Assembly (NCBI GenBank): GCA_021234155.1
Contig: JAJEKV010000236.1
Location: 62,001-126,000, forward strand
Reading direction: 5' to 3'
DNA from: Isoetes taiwanensis
Lineage: Eukaryota > Streptophyta > Lycopodiopsida > Isoetales > Isoetaceae
DNA: 64,000 bases
Numbering within the stretch: the stretch's first letter is position 1; each line of letters begins with the position of its first letter. Positions 43,347 to 55,099 of this stretch are shown piece after piece. A program made the translations under genes and the position numbers. Under the pieces are notes generated by a model. That model worked only from the letters and a program-made list of their open reading frames with translations. It did not search any database and was not told the DNA's origin.

Positions 43347-44751
43347 GGTCTCTATGCTCAGCCTGGATCCAAATGAAATTTAACTTAAGTACACAAGAAT
43401 TTCTACAAATCTTTTGCATACTTATGGGGCTTAGCAAAGTCGAAGCATTAATGAGTTGGCATTACCGTTTCTGACAAATGTGTTGGCATTTTTCAACGAT
43501 GTGAAGAATATAAAATTTAGATATCGTTTACTCCTCAATCACGGCGGTATTACCGGATTCTTTAATGCTACGCAATTGCTTTGCAAGACCTGCTTGATAA
43601 ACAGTGCATCACTCCCAGAAGCATGTTATATCATAAATATGTCTTAATGCATACCTTAAAGGAGACACTTATCTGGATTTCTCTGCTTGGCCACTCAAAG
43701 TCCGGCAGCAAGACTACGAACCCAACATGGACGAAACCATTTTTTCTTGGACATAAAAGAATTGCTGGCGACACACAACTACTCCAACGTTGAAATTATT
43801 TTTTGAAAATTGGCCATTGTGACATAGTTCGTCAAAGAACATTTCTGTAAAAGTCCTATAATATGTTTTCACTACCTATACAATACAAGGCAGTATGTTT
43901 TCTGTTCGCACAAATTACAATTGTAATATTTCTGGGCTGAGGGTAGCCCTGGTGTTCGACACGTACTTTTTTCTTCTCATTACTAAAATTGTTAAAAAGG
44001 AAAATTATATGCTCCACACGACAGCCCTTTCTTGCTCTGTCAGTGATCCTTCTTCTTGCTCTGCAAGCAATCTCGACTATGGATCTTTAGCAATGGCAGA
44101 TCAGGAAGCCCTCTGGTGGTTTTAGCGACTTAGGATTTAAAGTTCTTTCTACCGGCCCTTCTATTGTATCGGATTGAGACAATGCAGAGGCATGTTATTG
44201 CTATTTAGAACTGCATATGCTATTTCGTGGCTCCGGCATCTTATTTTTTCCCTTCCCTTCAACAAGAGCCGCAGCCTGGCCCAAGATGCTGTTATCCAAC
44301 GGCTTCCTTCATTGTCAAGGCTCTGGCAACAGCTCAGCTGAGATAATCTTGCAAACGAGGAGGACCCAAATGGGGAGATCGCCATAGCTTCTGATTTCTT
44401 GAAGCAGGCAGCACGCCATAGCTTCTGATTTCTTGAAGCAGCACAAAAGCCTGGTTTGCAGAACGACATGCCCTTCCTCTGTTTTTCACTTCCATCTGTG
44501 CCTCCTTTGGCTTCCCAAGCCTCTGGAATGGGCGTCTAAGCCATTCTTGAAGCCAATTAACTTCTAAGCTTAGTGTTCCGGAAGGAAGCATGTGAGACTT
44601 ATCTCCGGCAGGCCTAGTTGGCCAGAGCTCTGGTCCATGTAGTTGCAGCTACGGCACATAACTCCGGGGGCACATAAATCTGGCAGTTGCATTTGGGTTA
44701 GTTGTTGGAGGCCACATTACAGTGCTCAGAAGACTTCTATACTGGATTGCC
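43347..44751. other. Upstream and intergenic DNA
   Basis: Would contain the methyltransferase promoter; no clear TATA box was fixed. A ~31-bp direct duplication (CATAGCTTCTGATTTCTTGA) occurs at about 44382 and 44413. Minus open stretches at 44161-44591 have no domain. Confidence 0.45.
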
Positions 44752-45048
44752 TGTCAATTCTTATGGACAGGATCTCCGACAGCCCAAGCCTCTCAGAATG
44801 ATCAATCAGAGCTCTCCACCGGATGGGTCTCTGCCTTCCGATCTGATTCAAGCACTTCTGTCTATCTCTGCAGTCCGATTTCTATGCTGTCTAACTGTCC
44901 GCCTTCTTCACGCTTCTCTGCCAAAGACGCACAGTAATCGATTCGGCTCTTCCCTTTTTGTCATATTCTCCTGGCCACCGCTTTCTTCAATGCTCACATG
45001 TGGCCCATGGATCTTCCGCCACGTGTACAGGCTGGATTTAACCTGTCA
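44752..45048 (-). repeat. Copia 3' LTR
   Basis: 297 bp; plus-strand ends TGTCAATTC and AACCTGTCA. It is near-identical to 47059-47350 over the AT-rich half, with small changes in the first 110 bp. Confidence 0.88.
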
Positions 45049-45141
45049 TTCTCCCCCTCAGCATGTACAACTTGTGATTCCTACTTGCCCCTTTGCAACT
45101 TCGAGTATTGGCTCAGTGAGAGCCTTGGTCAAGACATCTGC

Positions 45142-45909
45142 TCAGTGAGAGCCTTGGTCAAGGCAGTGCGGTGTATATCTACATGTATATTGCCTTTTTA
45201 TCCCATGTAACTGACAAAACCTGCAAAATTCATCCGACCTATATTCCCCTCCAAGGTCGGACCTCAAACATTTAACCTTAAGCGATGTTTCTCTTTCAAC
45301 TTCTGCAACATAAAGTCTAAAAGCATCAAATACTTGGTCTTTGGACCGCAAGAAATAACATTTAGTTCTTCTACTATAATCATCAATAAACGTTGCAAAA
45401 TAAGATTTCGATCCTAGACTTTGTACTTGCATCGGACCACAAACATCTGAATGAACTAATTCAAGCAATCCATGTGCTCTTTTACCTTTGTTTCTAAAAG
45501 GCATTCTACTCTGTTTACCCAACATGCATGCCTCACAAATATCATCATGATCTTCACTTTCATACACCAAATCATTCAAAAGATTATCCTTTTCTGCAAT
45601 TCTAATGCTATTGTAATTTGCATGTGCCAATCTTAAGTGCCAAGTACGCAGTTTATCTATGGGCGACACTTTATTGATTGATTTGATATCTAATTCAAAC
45701 AAATTTCCCCTTCTTTCAGCATCAAACAATTTCACACCATCCTTAATAAACTTGCAGCCATGTTTATGAAAAAATAAATCAAAACCATTGTCAATAAGAT
45801 TGGCGACCGAGACCAAGTTAAATAACATTTCAGGTGCAAACAAAGTATCGGGTAATTTCAAAACGTCCTTGCCTTCCCTCGATACCTGCAACTCCCCCTT
45901 TCCATGCAC
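45142..45909 (-). CDS. Copia integrase, truncated
   Basis: The gag-pre-integrase segment includes TWHLRLAHANYNSIRIA, and the zinc site uses that His pair with CEACMLGK. Core motifs are LELVHSDVCGPM (first catalytic Asp) and KCLRSDLGGEYRSDEF (second Asp). Sequence reaches GIKRQYTCRYTP, just before the expected QQNG(V/I)AER with the catalytic Glu, and then runs into unrelated sequence. A direct duplication (CTCAGTGAGAGCCTTGGTCA) at the deletion edge (about 45113-45170) may mark the event. Without the Glu it cannot integrate DNA. Confidence 0.88.
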   Translation of the reverse strand: MHGKGELQVSREGKDVLKLPDTLFAPEMLFNLVSVANLIDNGFDLFFHKHGCKFIKDGVKLFDAERRGNLFELDIKSINKVSPIDKLRTWHLRLAHANYNSIRIAEKDNLLNDLVYESEDHDDICEACMLGKQSRMPFRNKGKRAHGLLELVHSDVCGPMQVQSLGSKSYFATFIDDYSRRTKCYFLRSKDQVFDAFRLYVAEVERETSLKVKCLRSDLGGEYRSDEFCRFCQLHGIKRQYTCRYTPHCLDQGSH

Positions 45910-46310
45910 CTCTTCTTCTTCTTCTTTTGAATCGTGCCATTTCCCATTTGCACATTTGAACGTTTGATTGGTCCAACATTCCTTAACAAGTCAGAAGTAT
46001 TGACTATGGAGACTTCAGCTCCCGAATCTAGAGTCAAAGTGTTAGTTTTATTCAATCCTCCTTTAAAATTCACATTTGACACTATGGAGCCCTTAGATTT
46101 GAATTTAGAGTTTAACTCCTTTACCTTTTCCTCCGTGAGTACTCCAATCATCGCCGTCTCCTCTTTATCACCTTCAGTTTCACCTACGGCTAACAGACGA
46201 TGCTCGACCCCTTCCTCGTGCATAGAACCCTCGTCCACGACTCTATTTTTCGCGATTCGGACATTCTGCCTTTATATGTCCGAATTCATCACATCCGTAG
46301 CACTGGATTT
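45858..46310 (-). CDS. Copia zinc knuckle and protease
   Basis: CYGCDEFGHIKAEC (CX2CX4HX4C, about 46300-46260) is the gag RNA-binding knuckle, followed by a stop in that frame. The next frame holds the aspartic protease active site TLTLDSGAEVSIVNTSDLL (DSG, about 46040). The ORF ends in a Lys run made by an AAG/AGA-rich patch (45910-45930), past which integrase is in another frame. Confidence 0.82.
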
Positions 46311-47040
46311 GTGCTCTTCCTCTTCCTCGGCTTACGCGCCGCGCCCCAGGCCTCTTTCACTGCATATAATAATAAGGGTGTTCCTCTCCATGGATTTCTC
46401 CTTTGCACTCTTGCAATTCTTTCTTGTTCCATTTCTCGTTCTAATTGCCTCTAAATTTTTATCGAGCGTCGGGAAGTCGCCTAACCAATGACTAAATCTT
46501 TGTAAGAATTATGAAAGCTCGTGTTAATGCCAATACCTTTTCTTGTTGGAATACTTTTACTCCAGCTCCCTCTGTGTCATGAAACAATAAGCTTAATCGG
46601 GCCAGATCAGGTCCGTCACTTCACCATCTTTCTCAAAGCGCAAACTGCGCTTTTGCATCTCCAATACTTCTATTTTATGAAGAAGTCTTCGCTTCATACC
46701 TTTCAAGAAGGTATTCCTACATCTCGGAAGGAGATTTGTGCTGAATTTCAAGCACTATGTCTCCTCCCAATTTGGCCATAATGATTGCTTTTGCAATCTC
46801 TTCCTTCTCGTCCAGTTCCTCGGATGTTTCTTGACCTTCTCTCCTTTAGAACTAGAGGTTTCCTTCTTTTACTCTGCTTGGGATGCTAGCCTGATTTTGA
46901 TTTTCACTACAAGCTCCCACAATTTGTCAACCTTGAGAGCTTGTGTGATCATGGCCTTCCACAATTGAAAGCCTGCCTCATCTCCTTCAAAGACTTTGGT
47001 GCCGCTTTCGTGTATGCGTTAAAAAGCCCTGGCTGGCCAT
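46311..47040 (-). CDS. Copia gag, degraded
   Basis: Between the primer-binding site and the knuckle, gag-like fragments appear in changing frames, including LWKAMITQALKVDKLWELV near 46960. Frameshifts and stops prevent one ORF. Gag would form the particle shell. Confidence 0.6.
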
Positions 47041-47058
47041 ATTTGTGGCTCATACCAT

Positions 47059-47350
47059 CATCAATTCTTATGGATGGGATCTCCGGACGACCCAAGCCTC
47101 TCGAATGATCAATCGAGCTCTCCCGGATGGTCTCTCGCCTTCGATCGATTCAAGCACTTATGTCTATCTCTGCAGTCCGATTTCTATGCTGTCTAACTGT
47201 CCGCCTTCTTCACGCTTCTCTGCCAAAGACGCACAGTAATCGATTCGGCTCTTCCCTTTTTGTCATATTCTCCTGGCCACCGCTTTCTTCAATGCTCACA
47301 TGTGGCCCATGGATCTTCCGCCACGTGTACAGGCTGGATTTAACCTGTCA
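47059..47350 (-). repeat. Copia 5' LTR
   Basis: 292 bp, partner of 44752-45048. Its inner TG end has mutated to CA. Confidence 0.88.
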
Positions 47351-47383
47351 TTGCCCAGCTAATTGGAGCGACACTTGCATCCA

Positions 47384-47460
47384 TTTCATATTGTCATTAT
47401 GCATCCCATAAATATTGTTCTGTGAGCCAAAGAGTTCAGGGAGTTCTGCCATTAGGTATT
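47384..47460 (+). repeat. Direct repeat, partner at 48576-48658
   Basis: TTTCATATTGTCATTATGCA and the following ~60 bp recur with few changes 1.19 kb downstream. They flank the NBR1 fragment, so a local duplication included this host DNA. Confidence 0.7.
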
Positions 47461-47706
47461 ACTTCAAACTTATGCTAATGCGATTTTGTGCAGAAAAATG
47501 GCATTAATCTGTTCCAATTATTTTGGCATACTCTACATCCAAATTAGTGGGGAAATGAACAACGGAAACAACCGGATGAAAATGCCTGCCATAGCTGAAA
47601 CTTTTGCAGATACATCCCCATACTCTAACTTAGCAGCACTGAATTTTGATATGCATTAATCTGTTTAAGTTCCCTCAGAAGGTCAAAATCTCCATTACAT
47701 AATGTT

Positions 47707-48425
47707 GACATAGATGGAGACGCTGTAACCATGTATGGGGATACAGATGCATATGATGCATGCGTGGTACAGAAACTCAACTCACTCAGGTTGAGTGTTC
47801 AGTTAGTGAAACTGAGGAAGTTAAAGTGGAGCCCAAAATAGAGGCACAGGCGCACAGGGAGAAGCACAAGAACAACAACAAGTGATTGTTGAAGCAGCTT
47901 ATAGATGCTATTTTAGGGTCATCCCAATTGCAACAGCTTAAGAATGCAGTGTTGCAAGGATTTTCTTGTTTACGGATTGTTACAGGCACTTTTAAAACCT
48001 GATCATCCTAAGCCATTTGAGGCACAACCCAACACGAGTTCAAGTGAGAATGTTGCTCCTAAAGATGTTCCTAAGTCACAGGCTGCAGAAGAAGCATCTG
48101 GCCCTCGTGTCTCAACCAATTATAGCAGGGATTCTGAACGTGTCTTTCATCATCATGTCCAGGGTGATGGTTGTGGTTTATCTCCAATTCTTGGTCCCGC
48201 TTCAAATCAATTAAGTAATTCTATTCAGTTAATCATATGATTTGTAGAGATTTCGAGACAAATTCTAAATCTGTTACATGTCATAGGAAAGAAGACTATG
48301 ATCTTTGCTTGAATTGCTACAATGATATTGGCAAGGAGGGTGAATATGCTCGTTATGATCAGCGTGTTCAACATTATTATAGGCATCCTGGATACCCTTT
48401 TGGTGGCCACAGATCTCTTTACTAA
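47707..48425 (+). pseudogene. NBR1: NBR1-like selective-autophagy receptor fragment (PB1 and ZZ)
   Basis: A PB1-like segment at 47707-47815 reads DIDGDAVTMYGDTDAYDACV then KLNSLRLSVQ, matching the acidic OPCA-type core of plant NBR1. A second block (47944-48240) gives a linker and then HHVQGDGCGLSPILGP, the start of a ZZ zinc finger. The other half, KEDYDLCLNCYNDIGKEGEY then YRHPGYPFG, follows at 48260-48425 in another frame, separated by an insertion or unspliced stretch. NBR1 carries ubiquitinated cargo to autophagosomes. The UBA domains and LIR are not seen. Copia lies just upstream. Likely a decayed duplicate. Confidence 0.7.
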
Positions 48426-49378
48426 AGACCTGTATGCACTTCTTCAATTTCCTGTTCATTTTATTATATAAATTTGCATCTTCTGCATGTCTGTCCTATG
48501 GATAGATTATCTTATTCTTTGTACCCTTGTGTGGTGGTTTTCCTGTTTATAAAGTACCATTATACATTTGATCTATTTCATATTGTCATTATGCATCCCA
48601 TAATTATTGTTCAGTGAGTGCCAAAGAGTTTAGGGAGTTCTGCCATCAGGTATAACTTTATCACTATTGCCATAACTTAGGCGTCCTAATTTATTCCCAT
48701 AAATGAGATGCTAATTATTGCTTATTCATATTAACGTTCTGCAGAACATGGAAGAGGTTGACATACAGTGCAGTGCTAGGTTGGGAACAATATTGGATGA
48801 TTCGAGTCCAAATTTGGCTTATGAAATGTTACATGGCCCTATCACCCTATCTGTAAACTGAGGTATCAGGGTATGGTGGCACCATATTTGAGTCTAGACT
48901 AACACATCAAAAGTTAAAATAGAAAGATTCTGTACAGTAGAGGTGTATGTCCTAACCTCCTATAACAGTCCAAAGTTGTAATAATTCAAAGTTATTGGAC
49001 ATGTGCCATATGATCAACGAATGACATGATGTATTGGATATGTACCATAAGGTCATGAACATGATATAATAAGTTTCCGTGAGACATTTGATGAGTATTT
49101 TTCTTTTGTTCAACCAAAAGTCTCTTTTCATTGTGTGCTCATGCAATTTAGATAGAATGCTAACAAAATAGAAGTCAAGCTATGCTGATGGTTTTAATTA
49201 CAGTCGTTCCAGTGTCGAATAGTGATAAGGATCCTATTCCGTTGCACAAATTGAAATATGTTTTTGATGTTGGCCATTGAAGTAGGAGAAGTTTATATGA
49301 CCTAGGTATGAAAAGCATACTCCGAGCTCCACTTATTGTGTTATTGAAGCTTGACCCAAATTTTTCCTAGAGCCAAAC
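48426..49378. other. Non-coding, possible further NBR1 remnants
   Basis: Contains the second direct-repeat copy (48576-48658). A short open stretch near 48747-48860 follows a CTGCAG acceptor-like site. I cannot assign it. Confidence 0.4.
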
Positions 49379-49383
49379 ACTGC

Positions 49384-51026
49384 TGTGACGTCCCCTACTC
49401 GTATACGGTGCACTCACCGTATACAAACAGGAGTTCATCCCCCATACCAGCTCCATGCCGATATAGGGCCCTCCACATAACACTGCAACCGTGACTGGTT
49501 CCAGTGGGAAGAGTGAAGGGGTCATTTTACCACGTCTCCCTCAGGGCCTACCTAGCTGCGGAAGCGTAAACATACATGTCAGTATATAACATAAGCACAT
49601 ATCCACCTCGAAGGGTGGTCCATCACATCTGCATAAACAAGGTGAGCACAATACACATGGGGAGTTCTACCCAAGGCTCAGACTCAAGGGAATAACTGAC
49701 GGCTTGGGTCTCCAGAGTTCATTGCAGACAGAATTCATGGCAATGGATTTGGCTGGCATATGAACATGGCATAGGGTTGTCCACTCCATCCGCCCCTCCT
49801 GTGCACACTTTGCAGAGTGGGCTGAAAGGTGTCGGAACCTGACTGTAGCCCGCCGGAGGCATAGCCAAAAGGGCTATTCCTGGGTTTCATCTTCCCAGTT
49901 CCGATGGGGCAGGAAGGGATCACTCCCTCCAGAGATCTACATGCTGACTCAAGGTGACTAGAGGGCCACTGCCCGTATTCGACTGAACCCACTGGAAAGT
50001 GTACACCACTTCACGGGTGTCGAGTCCATGCCTCACCCTCTCAGTGGTGAGCCATTAGACTTAGTCACAATGATCCCTGGTAGGCCTTACACACCAGAGG
50101 GATCGTTCAAGAGTTAGGACATGAACCTCCTTCTTAGCCAGTCTGACCCCTTCACCCACAACCCGGTGTGGTTCTTGTACACAGGCCGAATCTATAGTGT
50201 GCTAGAGAGGCTACTCTAGGAGCATCTACTACCAAGCTTTAGGTCTCTACCCCCCTTCCCAATACAAGGAGTTCATAGAGATACATCATCCACATACATC
50301 ACAGAAGAACTAAAGAACTATAGCTAATCTACATCATAGAGTTAGTTCTTTAGTTAGAGGCTGGTATCTAGAGATCTAGAAGGCTGCTATGGGCAATTTA
50401 ATAGGCTAAACCTACTAATTCTATAACTGGAATAGGGTTTAGACTATCTAATTGGCCAAATACCTGATCCTTGAGTGGCTCCTCCCCGACCTGAAGCTCG
50501 ACCATCCTGGCCAAAACGCCGAATCAAGGGAAACTAATGGTGCAATTCTCTCAAAGTGAGTTCGGGAGCTTTTTGGCCGTTGAGGCAGCCAAAACAGAGT
50601 TCTAAAACCCTAGAAACTAAAAATTGGGCAAGTTAGGGTTTCCTCCTTAATAGACAAGGGGTTGGCTAGGGTTTCCAATTATCCCCTTTAGGCATGTGGG
50701 ATAATTGGTAATGGGCCCACTTGCCTTTAATGGCTAGGTGGCAAAATGTGCCCACATGGAAATGTGTGCCCACATTAATGTGTACATTGGGAAATGTGCA
50801 CATTAATTGCACCTATGGGTGTGGCCCACTTGGCATCAAGTGTCCACATGGAAATGTGTGCCCACATTAATGTGTACATTAGAAAATGTGCACATTAATA
50901 GTTGCACATATTCCTGGCACGTTGCCCCCTAGGGCTACCCACCTGGCTACACGTTAGCGTGCACGCCACGGGTTCGGTCGAATGGCAGGCACGCTGGGAC
51001 GAGCGTGCGATAAAGATAACGCCACA
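49384..51026 (-). repeat. Gypsy B 3' LTR
   Basis: 1,643 bp with inverted ends TGTGACGT and CGCCACA (plus strand). It contains a ~95-bp-spaced direct duplication (GGAAATGTGTGCCCACATTA blocks at about 50758 and 50850). Confidence 0.93.
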
Positions 51027-51047
51027 TTCTCCCCACCTTGAAATGAT
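51027..51047 (-). other. Gypsy B polypurine tract
   Basis: The minus strand reads CAAGGTGGGGAGAA directly before the LTR start TGTGGCG, as needed for plus-strand priming. Confidence 0.8.
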
Positions 51048-51759
51048 GTTGTCCGCAGCATCGTGGGTCTCCCCACCTTGGGATCATCCTAACCTGCAAT
51101 CAACCTGATGCATACTATAACTACTATAATACTTACACATTTATTAAGATTACCTTAAGGTAATATTTTTAGGACATTATCACGCCATTATATTATGAAA
51201 TAACTTACCAATTCATAACATCGTTAAAAAGGTTACTCAATAATTCACTTAACATGACAATTAAGTTTATCAAATTAAAATTAACGTCCGAGGTACTCTT
51301 CATTCCTTGCAACACATTCCAACAAAATTTGTGTTGTAAGTCTTCAGAGGCTTCGACCTCCTTGCCCCCTCCGGGAGCTTCTATTGGCCTGCAGGTCGAC
51401 ACTACGTTAGTACCATTTTATGGTTATATGGTGACCACCCCACCTATCTACATGGATGCATGGCTAATCTCCCGGTGTAGGAAGAGGGTGAATCTTCCAT
51501 TATGGTCAGGGAGACAGCCTATATGCCTATATGCCGCCATGCCTACACCCTAGTTGCTGGGTGGAGGATAGGTCCTTCCCCAGATATGGGGGCGGAAGGC
51601 CCGATTCCTCCTATCAAAGCATATATGGGGCTAGAGGTGCTTTTCCTACCGGTGCATTCCTTCATGACCTCCTTTTTCTCGAGGTCGCCTCGCCTGCCTG
51701 GGGACGTAAGTAGACTTTCTAATCTACCTTCCACTCGCCTAAGCGAAACACGGTCATGC
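51048..51759. other. Gypsy B 3' untranslated region
   Basis: About 700 bp between the end of pol and the polypurine tract. Small open stretches on both strands (for example 51205-51402) have no domain. Confidence 0.5.
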
Positions 51760-52014
51760 CTACATTGACATTACACCACTTCTAGAGATCAATAGTGGTA
51801 GCACAACGCATGCACCCATACCTAGCATAGGTTGCATGCGATTAATCTTAACTATACATAGAATTAATCTACACAAATCGACATGCCCGAGCCGATTTCT
51901 TCGGAGATGACCTTGCCGCCCCATTGCTCCATAAACCGTGGGTACCGCTTTTACTAAATCTTTCTTAAGTACCCATGTCGCGTTTTCCACCGGCAAGTGT
52001 TTCCACTTGACCAA
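51760..52014 (-). CDS. Gypsy B chromodomain
   Basis: The minus ORF begins MVKWKHLPVENATWVLKKDL, the core of a chromodomain (usual form YLVKWKGLPxxEATWE). In chromoviruses this tail of integrase guides insertion to marked chromatin. The second Trp and the ATW motif are kept; Glu after W is replaced by Val. The N-terminal aromatic strand is cut off by a frameshift just upstream. Confidence 0.8.
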   Translation of the reverse strand: MVKWKHLPVENATWVLKKDLVKAVPTVYGAMGRQGHLRRNRLGHVDLCRLILCIVKINRMQPMLGMGACVVLPLLISRSGVMSM

Positions 52015-52075
52015 ATATTGGAGAAACTCAGATCTCCTCGTTTTTCTTTAAAGCTTTATCAAGAATCACTCGGAA

Positions 52076-53001
52076 CTATTTCCATTTTGCTCCTCCATCA
52101 TTTCCAACAACGTTGAGAGTCCAAGACTTGCCCGGATTTGGAGTGTGCTTCTTCAACAAACTCACGTGGAAGGCCTTATGAATCTTTAGGTGTGCTGGCA
52201 AGTCTAGATTGTAGGATTGATTACCTACTCTCTTGACTATTCGAAAGGTCCAGCCCACCTTGGAGCAAGCTTTTTGCAATTTCCATTCTCGAAGCCACCG
52301 CTTCACCTTTGATCTTGAGCCAAACATCATCTCCAACTTTGAACTCTCTTCTTGTTCGATGCTTGTCGGCGATGCTTTTTCGTCGACTTCTTGTCGCTAG
52401 CAAATACCCTCGAACCTCTTCCACAAGCCGCCGTGATATCGGCCAACATCTGGCCGCGAAACTTCCACTTTTGACATGGGGTTGTGCCAAGTGTCCGAGT
52501 TAGGCAATCGATAGCCGTAATTAATCATAAACGTTGACATTTGGGATGATTCCCGCTTGGTGCTATTGTAGGCAAACTCCACCAAGTGAATAAATTCTTC
52601 CCACATACCTTGCTTATTCCGCACATAGTTTCAGTAGCATGTCTTCTAAAATCCTGTTGGTCCGCCTCCGTTTGGCCATCCCGTCTGAGGATGATATGCC
52701 GTGCTCATGGATAGCTTCGCCTCAATCGTCAGAAAGAGGTCTTGCCGTAAGGCACTCATGAACTTCGATCCCCTCGTTTGAGATAATCTCCCTTGGCATG
52801 CCATGAAGCCCTGAAGATCTCTTTGGTGAAGAGCTTCATTTGTATCCATAGTCTGTATCTCGTGGTTCGCAAGGCACAAAATGTGCCATTTTTGACAACT
52901 TGTCGACTACTACCATCAAAGCATCTTTCCCTCTTACGGGTCTTTTTTGGGAGTCCCGTGATGAAGTCCATGCTGATCACCTCCCACTTAGCGTTTGGCA
53001 A
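52076..53001 (-). CDS. Gypsy B integrase (frameshifted)
   Basis: Blocks in three frames: KWEVISMDFITGLPK (first Asp, about 52980), SMSTAYHPQTGWPNG (where HPQTDGQTE with the Glu is expected, about 52700), LVEFAYNSTKRESSQMSTF (52580), then the C-terminal domain VGDDVWLKIKGE (52340) and LDLPAHLKIHKAFHVSLLKK (52170). The order is right for a chromovirus. GWPNGGGPT in place of DGQTERVNQ shows damage at the catalytic Glu region. Confidence 0.85.
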
Positions 53002-53290
53002 TCGCTAATGGCTCTAATGCTCCCGAATTAAGCCGCTCCGCCTTCGCCTCACGACATAATTGGCATTCTCTCGATGTAGCGAGCTACTTGCTTCTTCATT
53101 CCGGCCAATAATAGCCGCGCAAGACTTTGAAATATGTTTTCATGAATCCGCATGGCCAGCTATTGGGTGTTGCGGTCGTGGAGGATCAATTTCCTTACAC
53201 TGATGATTCGCACGCACAACTTGTTCTTATGGTATAACAGGTTGCCTTCCTTCTTATAATGTTTAAAGGCTTCCCCGCTCCTTATTCGTT

Positions 53291-53858
53291 CTAGCCTCTA
53301 GAGAGGCTTGCCCATACTTCCTTGAAATCCCCATCCGCTGGCAAGGATTCTTCCATCTTCTTACCAAAGTCGCTGGAGAGCGTCAAAATTGCATTGCAAT
53401 GCACTCTAGTTGTCAGGGGATGCCTTGAAAGCGCATCCGCTACCACATTGAGCTTCCCTGGCTTGTAGACTATATCAAAGTCATACTCTTCAAGGAACTC
53501 CATCCATCTTCTCTCTCTTTTCAAGGTTGAGGTGTGGTTATGGAATACATACCGGAGGCTCGATGGTTCAGATCCAACCGAACTTCCTTCCCAAAAGATA
53601 GTGCCTCCAAATTCTTAATGCCCTGACAACCGCAAGCAATTCCTGATCGTGGGTGGGGTAGCGCGTTTCGGCGTCGTTCATCTTCCTGGAATCATACGCT
53701 ACCACACGCTCTTCTTGCATGAGCACTGCACCTGTAGCTATCTTACTTGCGTCTGTCGCTACAAGCTTGTCTTTCTCTGGGTCCGGCAGGGTTAAGACTG
53801 GGGCGGTTGTTAAAGCTTCCTTCAACAATTCAAACCCTTTTGGGCTTTCTTGTGCCAA
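53291..53858 (-). CDS. Gypsy B RNase H
   Basis: KLVATDASKIATGAVLMQEE (first catalytic Asp) and YPTHDQELLAVVRALRIWRH YLLG (Glu-containing helix) lie at 53858-53568. The frame then shifts to RRWMEFLEEYDFDIVYKPGK and NVVADALSRHP (catalytic Asp of the ADALSR motif) at 53524-53430. All key acidic residues are visible. Confidence 0.88.
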
Positions 53859-53879
53859 TGCTCGCGCCCAATCTTTTCA

Positions 53880-54560
53880 CTTTTCTCCGCCTCGCCAAGT
53901 CCGTTAACGGGGCGCTTATCTTAGCGAAGTTCTTCACGAACTTCCCTCAGAGTACCCTACTAAGCCGAAAACTTCGACTTCATGCACATTCTTCGGGCGC
54001 CCAATCGAATGACGGCTTCAATCTTGGCGGGATCCGCCGAGATTCCTTTCACGAGATCACATGACCAAGGTATTCCACCTTCTACATTTATGGCGACACT
54101 TCGACAACTTGCATAACCGGTGCCTCTTCAACTTCTCTAGCACTCTCCTTAAGTGTTGTAATGCTCTTCAAGGGATCTGCTATACACCAAAATGTCATCA
54201 AAGAATACAATCACAAAGGTGTCTAAAACTCCCGAAGATGTCGTTCATGAGCCTCATGAACGCCGCGGGGACATTCGATAAGCCAAAGGCATTAGTGCGG
54301 AACTCATAATGCCCATACCCGCCGGGCGGTCTTATGGATATCTTCTTCCTTTATCCTCGATCTGATGATAACCCGACCTTAGGTCGATTTTGGAGAAGAC
54401 CTTTGCACCTTTGAGTTGATCCATCAAGTCATCCGATCCGGGAGCGCATACTTATTCTTAATGGTGTGCTTGTTCACCGCTTATAGTCTATGCACATCCT
54501 TAAACCGCCATCCTTCTTCTTTACAAAGAGAATGGGCGCCCAAATGGCTAGACACTAGGT
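53880..54560 (-). CDS. Gypsy B reverse transcriptase (frameshifted)
   Basis: The minus strand encodes [17 protein letters not shown] (about 54540-54485), then the catalytic box [12 protein letters not shown] (about 54213-54180; FFDD keeps both Asp). Intervening motifs are scattered over several frames, with apparent small deletions at CG-rich points. Confidence 0.85.
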
Positions 54561-55099
54561 CTAATGAAACCTAGGTCGAAAGCAACTCCCCGCAGAATTG
54601 CTTCTTCAGCTCGGCCAACTCCCGCGTCGCCATTCTCAGATGGAGCCTTGCTTGCTTGTCGGCTTTGCTCCCTGCTCGAAAGTGCTATCTCACACTCGAC
54701 TCTTCTATACGGAGGAAGCCGCTTTTGATCTCATCTCGAAAGAGATCATGGAACTCCGCGGATCAGCTGAGCTATTTGCTTCGCAACTTGCCGAAAGCAC
54801 CCCGCCTTCTTTACTTTCCTCTGTTTTCGTGCTCGTCAATCTCAAGCTTGAAGATGTATGCCACTGTTCGCTTCTTGATGCACTTGAACGGGGCCGCTTA
54901 GAAGACATACACCGCATGATGGGAACAACTTCTTTACCCGCGGATCTCAATGATCTTGCCGTCGGGTGTTGGGAAGGTCACCTTCCGCTTCCACAATCGA
55001 TAATGGCCCCCGCTGGTCCAAGGTACTTCATTCCTATGATCGGTCAGACTTGCCAATGCCCATTACCGGGCTCCCATCGGATCTTAATCGGCAAGTCGA

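Larger units (their letters stand above)
44752..47350 (-). mobile_element. Copia element lacking RT and RNase H
   Basis: Two ~295-bp direct repeats (44752-45048 and 47059-47350) are flanked by TSD TTGCC (44747-44751 and 47351-47355). On the minus strand a Met-tRNA-like primer-binding site (TGGTATG-AGCC, about 47057-47047, two bases short) follows the 5' LTR, and a polypurine tract (GCTGAGGGGGAG, about 45062-45050) precedes the 3' LTR. Between lie gag, CCHC, protease and integrase, in the Ty1/Copia order with IN before RT. The element stops within integrase at about 45180, so the rest of pol is deleted. It is 2.6 kb against about 5 kb for a full element. Confidence 0.9.

Noticed and set aside
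45934-46491. Long plus-strand open stretch of 185 codons
   Set aside because: It is antisense to the Copia zinc knuckle and protease, which have clear motifs on the minus strand.
49384-51026. Treating the two 1.65-kb repeats as independent dispersed repeats
   Set aside because: TSD, PBS and PPT prove they are the LTRs of one element.
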